Assembly (NCBI GenBank): GCA_963664035.2
Contig: OY760867.2
Coordinates: 2,666,001 to 2,730,000 of the forward strand
DNA: 64,000 nucleotides
Origin: G958296245 sp963664035
GTDB taxonomy: Bacteria; Chloroflexota; Dehalococcoidia; Lucifugimonadales; G958296245
Direction of reading: 5' to 3'
Below the pieces are notes generated by a model, which searched no databases, was not told the DNA's origin, and saw only the letters and a program-made list of their open reading frames with translations. Position 1 is the stretch's first letter, and each line of letters starts with the position of its first letter. This document shows positions 59,390 to 64,000 of this stretch, piece after piece. Both the position numbers and the translations under genes were made by a program.

Positions 59390-60613
59390 GTGGAACCCAG
59401 AATCTGCGTGAAGCCCCTCGTCGGAGTATTGGCCGTCGCGCTGGCGGCGCTCGCGGCGGCAGCCCAGCCGGTCGTTGCCCAGGAGGCCGAGACGTTCTTC
59501 CTGGTGCCGAGATGGCACCACGTCGTGCTGGAGCCTGGGGAGGACGTCGTCATACCGGCGACGGCGGAGAACAAGGGCGCGGCGGCCGTCGAGTTCGTCG
59601 TGGCCTGGGAGAAGACCCCTGGGCCCGACTGGGAGACCGGGATCAGGGGCGCGCTGACCAACTTCCAGGTGATCGGCGTAGCCATGCCCGCGGGCGACAC
59701 CCGGTCGCTGTCGCTCGAGATCAAGGCGCCCGAGAGGGTGGGGGCGGGCGCATACGACTTCGAGATGACCGCCAAGTCCGTGGACGGCGGGTGGGAGAGG
59801 CGGCTGCCCTTCACCGTCACCATCGAGCCCCAGGAGGAGGCGCCTCAGTCCCTCTTCCCGGCCGGAGACATATACCTCAGGCCCCCACGCTTCTCGTCTC
59901 TCACGGGCGAGAACGACGGCGTCTTCGAGTTCAGCGTCGGGCTGATCAACGCCACCGAGCAGCCCGCGAACTTCGATCTTGGGGCAATTGCCCCACAGGG
60001 CTGGGAAGTCGGCTTCTTCCCGTCCTTCGAGCGCGACAAGCGAATCATCTCCGTCAGCATCGACGCCGGAGCATCCGCGACCGTTACGGTCGTCGTCGCG
60101 CCCGCGAGCAATGCCGACACGGGCCGCTACGAGGTGGAGTTCGTAGCCTCCGGGAGCGGGAGGGACCTCTCCACCGACCTGTCCATCGAGCTGACCGGCG
60201 CCAGGGAGCTGAGGCTGAAGACCCCTGACGGCCGCCTGAACGCCGAGGCGGCCCCGGGCGAGCCGACCGAGATGACCGTCATCGTGGCGAACACGGGCGG
60301 CGCGCCCCTCGAATTCGTCAACCTGTTCGGCCAGGCATCCGAGGGGTGGGTGCTGGAGCTCACGCCCTCCACCATCAACTTCTTCGAAGCTGGCGACGAG
60401 CAGGAGGTGAAGCTGAGGGTCCAGCCCACCCAAGACGCCATCCCAGGCGACTACCGCATGACGATTGCCGCCGTGGGGGAGGGCGCCGCCGATACCGTGG
60501 ACGTCGTGGTAACCGTCACGCAGTCCACGATATGGGGCTGGGTCGGCTTGGCCGCGGTGCTGGCCGTCGCGGCGGGCATGGTGGGCCTCTTCCTGAGGCT
60601 GGGGAGGCGGTAG
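59390..60613 (+). CDS. Membrane-anchored NEW3-domain protein
   Basis: This about 407-aa protein has a signal peptide (VLAVALAALAAAAQPVVAQ), then beta-sandwich repeats of the alpha-galactosidase NEW3/NPCBM-associated type (VVVAPASNADTGRYEVEF; VQPTQDAIPGDYRMTI) and one C-terminal helix WVGLAAVLAVAAGMVGLFL followed by RLGRR. The fold faces outward. GTG at 59390 or 59408 are both possible starts. It lies 20 bp after the ABC ATPase. In other bacteria NEW3 proteins can be linked to ABC export systems, so this pair may not be part of peptide uptake. Confidence 0.75.
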   Translation: MEPRICVKPLVGVLAVALAALAAAAQPVVAQEAETFFLVPRWHHVVLEPGEDVVIPATAENKGAAAVEFVVAWEKTPGPDWETGIRGALTNFQVIGVAMPAGDTRSLSLEIKAPERVGAGAYDFEMTAKSVDGGWERRLPFTVTIEPQEEAPQSLFPAGDIYLRPPRFSSLTGENDGVFEFSVGLINATEQPANFDLGAIAPQGWEVGFFPSFERDKRIISVSIDAGASATVTVVVAPASNADTGRYEVEFVASGSGRDLSTDLSIELTGARELRLKTPDGRLNAEAAPGEPTEMTVIVANTGGAPLEFVNLFGQASEGWVLELTPSTINFFEAGDEQEVKLRVQPTQDAIPGDYRMTIAAVGEGAADTVDVVVTVTQSTIWGWVGLAAVLAVAAGMVGLFLRLGRR

Positions 60614-60614
60614 C

Positions 60615-63206
60615 CTACCGGCGCGCCAGGTACTCGCCCACCTCGGCGGCGTTCCTGTCCAGCCACGCGGCGTTCAGCCGTATCCGCTCCAGCGACTGGC
60701 GCACCGTGCGCTCGGCGGCGGGCGCGGGGTGCGCCGCGAAGAACGCCTCCACCTCGTCGTGCATCGACATGGTGTTGAAGCGCTGCGTCAGCGACACCAG
60801 GCGCATCAGCCCGAACCCGCCCTCGCCGTACCGGCGGTCGAACTCGTCCCAGTTTTCCTTCAGGAACCTCCAGGCCAGGTCCCTGCCGCGGCGGTTGGAC
60901 GCCACGCTCGTTACGACCGGGATCGTGTTGTGTACGCGCACGTCGGGCGTCAATGACCTCCCCAGGAGCTCGTCCAGCAGGTCGCCGTCGTCGACGTGCG
61001 CGATGGCCCTCAGGAAGCGCACCTTCTCCTCCTCCGAGCCCGCCTCCATGTACATGCCCCACTGCGTGTCGAAGACCGGCTTGCCGCCCTGGCGCGCCGC
61101 CAGGCCCAACACCACGTCGCGGATGTCGGGATGCACCGTCTCGCCGCCCTCCGCGAACCGGGCGAAGCGGCGCGCCGCCTCGTCCAGCGTCGCCTCGTCG
61201 CCGTAGCGCCCAAGGCTCGACAGCAGCGCGCTCCTGAGCAGCGCGTCCAGCTGTCCTTCTCCCGTCCGCGCGTCCCATCCCGCCTTCCGCCCGGCGGCCT
61301 CGAACACGCCCCTGGCGTAGCCCCTGAAGTCGTCATGGTATGGCCGGTCGCCGAGCAGGTTGTCGAGGCTGCCCATGTTCGCGCTCAGGTCCGACCAGAC
61401 GGAGTACTCGGTCTCGTTCACGTAGGCCTGCGCCAGGTCGAGAAGCTGGCCCACGGGCATGTACCCGGCCCGCGACAGCGCAAATGCGTCGTCCTGCAGG
61501 CCCAGCCGGTCTATCGCGGAGACGGCGCCTTCCCTGATGGCCGTCCGCAGCCCCGCCCAGCCGTCGGGCGCATAGTTCACCCTGTAGAAGCCCGTCTGCT
61601 CGGGGTTTACCTTCACCCATGCGTCTCCGTCGGGCGCCGGGACGCTGATGGCGCCCTCGCGCCGGCTCATCAGCACCGGCTCCGGCGCCTGTCCGGCGGA
61701 CGTGGCGACGTCGAGCGGCACGCGCCACGTCGTCTCGTCGCCGTCGTCCGGGTCCGTCAGGTGCTCGTACACGAACCGGCCCTGGCTGGCGGTCACCTCG
61801 ATGTTGTCACCGGAGCGCCGCGAGGCCACCTGCAGCACGGGGTATCCGGTCTGCTGTACCCACGAGTCCATCATCTCGGCGACGGGCTGTCCCGACGCCT
61901 CGCCGAGAGCGTCCCACAGGTCGCGCGTGGCCGCGTTCCGGTACTGGTGCCTGTCCAAGTAGCGGTTGATGCCCTTGCGGAAGGTCTCCGCGCCTATGAA
62001 GTTCTCGAGCATCCGGAGCACCGAGCCGCCCTTGCTGTAGCTGATGGCGTCGAAGAGCTGCCCGATCTCGGCCGGGTGCCTGACCTCCTGCTCTATCGGG
62101 TGCGAGCTCTTCAGGCCGTCCAGGCTCAGGGCCACGTTCGTGTCGTTCGATACGAACTCGGTCCAGACCTGCCAGTCCGGGAAGAGGCTGTCGACGGCCT
62201 TGTCGCCCATCCACGAGGCGAAGCTCTCGTTGAGCCAGAGGTCGTTCCACCACGCCATGGTCACGAGGTCGCCGAACCACATGTGCGCCATCTCGTGGGA
62301 CACGATCGCCGCGACGCGCCTCTTCGTCTCCACCGAGCTCTCCTCCGGGTCCACCAGCAGCGCGGGCTCCCGGTAGGTGATCGCCCCCCAGTTCTCCATC
62401 GCGCCCGCGGCGAAGTCGGGGATCGCCAGGTGGTCCAGCTTCTCGAGCGGGTAGGGGATGCCGAAATAGTCGTTGAAGTACGCCAGCAGCCCGCACGACA
62501 CGTCCAGCGCGAACTCCCCCTTGTCCTCGTTGCCGGGCGTGGCCCATATCCTGATCAGCGTGCCGTTGTCGGCCCGCCTCTCTATCGACCTGAGGTCGCC
62601 CACGACGAAAGCCAGCAGGTACGTGGACATGACCGGCGTCTTCGCGTACTCGACCCTCCGCTTGCCGCCTCCGGCGTCGCTCTCGCGCTTCACCGGCGTG
62701 TTGGAGACGACCTGCAAGCCCGACGGCACGACCAGCGTGACCTGGAAGCTCGCCTTCAGCGCCGGCTCGTCCCAGCACGGAAACGCCCGCCGCGCGTCGG
62801 TAGCCTCGAACTGCGTGGTGGCGAGGTAGCGCTCCTCGCCCGACGCGTCGACGTACCTGCTGCGGTAGAAGCCGCGCAGCTTGTCGTTGAGCGCCCCGGT
62901 GAACGCGATGTCCAGGGTGGCCGGCCCGGCGGGCAGCGCGCCCCCGAACCGGAAGGACGCGGTTTCGGTGTCCTCGTCGAGAGCGACCTCGCCCTCGCGC
63001 TCCGAGCCGTCGGGGAGCCTCACGCCGCCCGACGCTATATCGAGCTCTATGGCGTTGAGCACGACCGTATCGGTCGGCTCCAGCACCTCCAGGTCGATCG
63101 ACACCTCCCCGGAAAACGCCGCGTCCTCCAGGTCCGGCCTCAGCGTCAGCCGGTAATGCAGCGGCCGCACGTTCTTGGGAAGCATCACCGCGCCCGATTC
63201 AGCCAT
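60615..63206 (-). CDS. M1-family aminopeptidase (aminopeptidase N-like)
   Basis: This 863-aa zinc aminopeptidase has the exopeptidase motif GAMENWG at 268-274 and the zinc site HEMAHMWFGD with His304, Glu305, His308, and Glu327 in LWLNESFA. The C-terminal ERAP1-like domain is present in full. GGAGGAG is 4 nt before ATG 63206. It lacks a signal peptide, so it probably degrades imported peptides in the cytoplasm. It converges with the NEW3 gene, 1 bp apart. Confidence 0.95.
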   Translation of the reverse strand: MAESGAVMLPKNVRPLHYRLTLRPDLEDAAFSGEVSIDLEVLEPTDTVVLNAIELDIASGGVRLPDGSEREGEVALDEDTETASFRFGGALPAGPATLDIAFTGALNDKLRGFYRSRYVDASGEERYLATTQFEATDARRAFPCWDEPALKASFQVTLVVPSGLQVVSNTPVKRESDAGGGKRRVEYAKTPVMSTYLLAFVVGDLRSIERRADNGTLIRIWATPGNEDKGEFALDVSCGLLAYFNDYFGIPYPLEKLDHLAIPDFAAGAMENWGAITYREPALLVDPEESSVETKRRVAAIVSHEMAHMWFGDLVTMAWWNDLWLNESFASWMGDKAVDSLFPDWQVWTEFVSNDTNVALSLDGLKSSHPIEQEVRHPAEIGQLFDAISYSKGGSVLRMLENFIGAETFRKGINRYLDRHQYRNAATRDLWDALGEASGQPVAEMMDSWVQQTGYPVLQVASRRSGDNIEVTASQGRFVYEHLTDPDDGDETTWRVPLDVATSAGQAPEPVLMSRREGAISVPAPDGDAWVKVNPEQTGFYRVNYAPDGWAGLRTAIREGAVSAIDRLGLQDDAFALSRAGYMPVGQLLDLAQAYVNETEYSVWSDLSANMGSLDNLLGDRPYHDDFRGYARGVFEAAGRKAGWDARTGEGQLDALLRSALLSSLGRYGDEATLDEAARRFARFAEGGETVHPDIRDVVLGLAARQGGKPVFDTQWGMYMEAGSEEEKVRFLRAIAHVDDGDLLDELLGRSLTPDVRVHNTIPVVTSVASNRRGRDLAWRFLKENWDEFDRRYGEGGFGLMRLVSLTQRFNTMSMHDEVEAFFAAHPAPAAERTVRQSLERIRLNAAWLDRNAAEVGEYLARR

Positions 63207-63231
63207 GCCACTCCTCCAAAATACCGTCAAA

Positions 63232-64000
63232 CTACCCGCTATCGCTCTCCCCACGCCACACCGGCTTCCGCTTCTCGGCGAAGGCGCGCGGCCCCTCCAG
63301 CAGGTCGGGCGACGCGAGCACCCGGTCCAACTCGCTGAACTCGCGCCGCATCGCCTCCTCCACGCTGAGGGCCATGCCCTCCGTGGCCATCTGCTTGTGC
63401 GCCCGCACCGACAGCGGAGCGCACTCGGCTATCTCCCGCGCCCAACGCTCGGCGGCGGCCATCAGCTCAGCCGGCGGGACGACCTCGTTGGCGAGGCCCC
63501 ACCGGAGCGCCTCCGCCGCTGTGATCGACCTGCCGGTCAGCAGCATCGCCATCGCGACCTTGAAGGGCGCCTGCCTGGGGAGGCGGTGTACGCCCCCGGC
63601 CGCCGCCACAAGCCCCACCCTAGGCTCCGGCGCCGCGAAGGTGGCGTGCTCGGCCGCGATCACGATGTCGCACGCCAGCGCCAACTCCAACCCGCCGCCC
63701 ACCGCGTAGCCGTTCACCGCGGCTATGATCGGCTTCCAGCAGGTAAAGTCCGACGTGATCCCGCCGAACGGCATCCGGTCAGCCTCGGGGTAGGGCTCGC
63801 CTGCCTTGCCGCGCTCCGCGGTGTACTTGAGGTCGTTGCCCGCGCTGAAGGCCCTATCGCCCGCGCCGGTCAGGATGGCCGCAAGCAACGCGGGGTCTTC
63901 GCGAAAGTCGGTGAACGCCTCCCGCATCTCGGCGCTGGCCGGCGGGTGGACGGCGTTCAGGCGGTGGGGGCGGTCAATCGTGACGACGGCCACCGGCCCC
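63232..64000 (-). CDS. Enoyl-CoA hydratase/isomerase family protein, partial
   Basis: The gene runs off the right edge of the window, so its N-terminus is missing; an in-frame GTG at 63993 is probably internal. The visible part has TIDRPHRLNAVHP, the oxyanion-hole segment FSAGNDLKYTAE and GYAVGGGLELALACDIVIA, with the acidic residue region PRVGLVAAAGG. Crotonase-fold enzymes hydrate or isomerise acyl-CoA in beta-oxidation and related routes; the exact substrate cannot be told. It lies 25 bp upstream of the aminopeptidase gene on the same strand. Confidence 0.9.
   Translation of the reverse strand, partial: GPVAVVTIDRPHRLNAVHPPASAEMREAFTDFREDPALLAAILTGAGDRAFSAGNDLKYTAERGKAGEPYPEADRMPFGGITSDFTCWKPIIAAVNGYAVGGGLELALACDIVIAAEHATFAAPEPRVGLVAAAGGVHRLPRQAPFKVAMAMLLTGRSITAAEALRWGLANEVVPPAELMAAAERWAREIAECAPLSVRAHKQMATEGMALSVEEAMRREFSELDRVLASPDLLEGPRAFAEKRKPVWRGESDSG

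Noticed and set aside
60996..63338. 780-codon antisense ORF opposite the M1 aminopeptidase
   Set aside because: Low-complexity Arg/His/Val-rich shadow; the minus strand has the full HExxH enzyme.

Overview
ORGANISM. The window is high-GC bacterial chromosomal DNA with tightly packed, operon-like genes. The best guess is a free-living member of the Chloroflexota (Dehalococcoidia/SAR202-like), probably a metagenome assembly. The main clue is a set of lipoproteins whose lipidated cysteine is followed by long Glu-Val repeats (KEVPVEVVVEKEVVKEV type), a style I associate with that phylum. Catabolic genes, dispersed palindromic repeats and frequent non-ATG starts are compatible. This placement is inference; there is no rRNA gene in the window. 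LAYOUT. (1) 1-5,200, minus strand: tsaE-tsaB-ndk, a large GT-C-type membrane glycosyltransferase with a repeated C-terminal region, and an unknown protein. (2) 5,300-9,760, plus: esterase, tRNA-Ser(GCT) with a clear promoter, miaB, nadA-nadC. (3) 9,840-18,070, plus: a Uma2-type protein, then a promoter followed by a seven-gene catabolic operon: glutamine-synthetase-like protein, MDR dehydrogenase, a split glutamate-synthase-like trio (GlxB/C/D or MgsA/B/C type), DUF3830 protein and Gfo/Idh/MocA oxidoreductase; a phosphotriesterase-family protein converges on it. (4) 19,100-28,350: an XRE-TPR membrane regulator divergent from a two-META-domain lipoprotein, then three tandem von Willebrand A lipoproteins. 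(5) 28,350-29,110: a non-coding nest of palindromes and MITE-like elements. (6) 29,110-32,240: aldo/keto reductase, rhamnose-mutarotase-type protein, lactonase-type amidohydrolase and a DHDPS-superfamily protein, resembling a non-phosphorylative L-fucose/L-rhamnose route. (7) 32,300-37,200: an accessory island with three copies of an AbrB antitoxin (one with an intact PIN toxin), two copies of a two-gene small-protein/retropepsin-like protease module, and a nucleotidyl-cyclase-like protein. (8) 37,200-42,060: PIG-L-like protein, gamma-glutamyltranspeptidase, a HEPN-like protein and an intact IS that split a dispersed repeat. (9) 42,090-46,720: peptide deformylase and an oligopeptide-type ABC operon without ATPases. 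(10) 46,800-54,250: a complete Pho regulon in the order phoB-phoR-uppP-pstS-pstC-pstA-pstB-phoU, with a four-repeat Pho box before pstS. (11) 54,390-64,000: small DUF2283 proteins, a second peptide-type binding protein, a DUF2283/toxin-like pair, an ABC ATPase followed by an NEW3-domain membrane protein, an M1 aminopeptidase, and an enoyl-CoA hydratase cut by the window edge. HOW IT FITS TOGETHER. The gene set suggests an oligotroph that takes up peptides and phosphate and degrades amines, deoxysugars and other organics. A 50-bp palindromic repeat family is scattered between genes and often marks junctions of duplication or insertion. Several starts appear to be rare codons (ATC, ACG) behind strong Shine-Dalgarno sequences.
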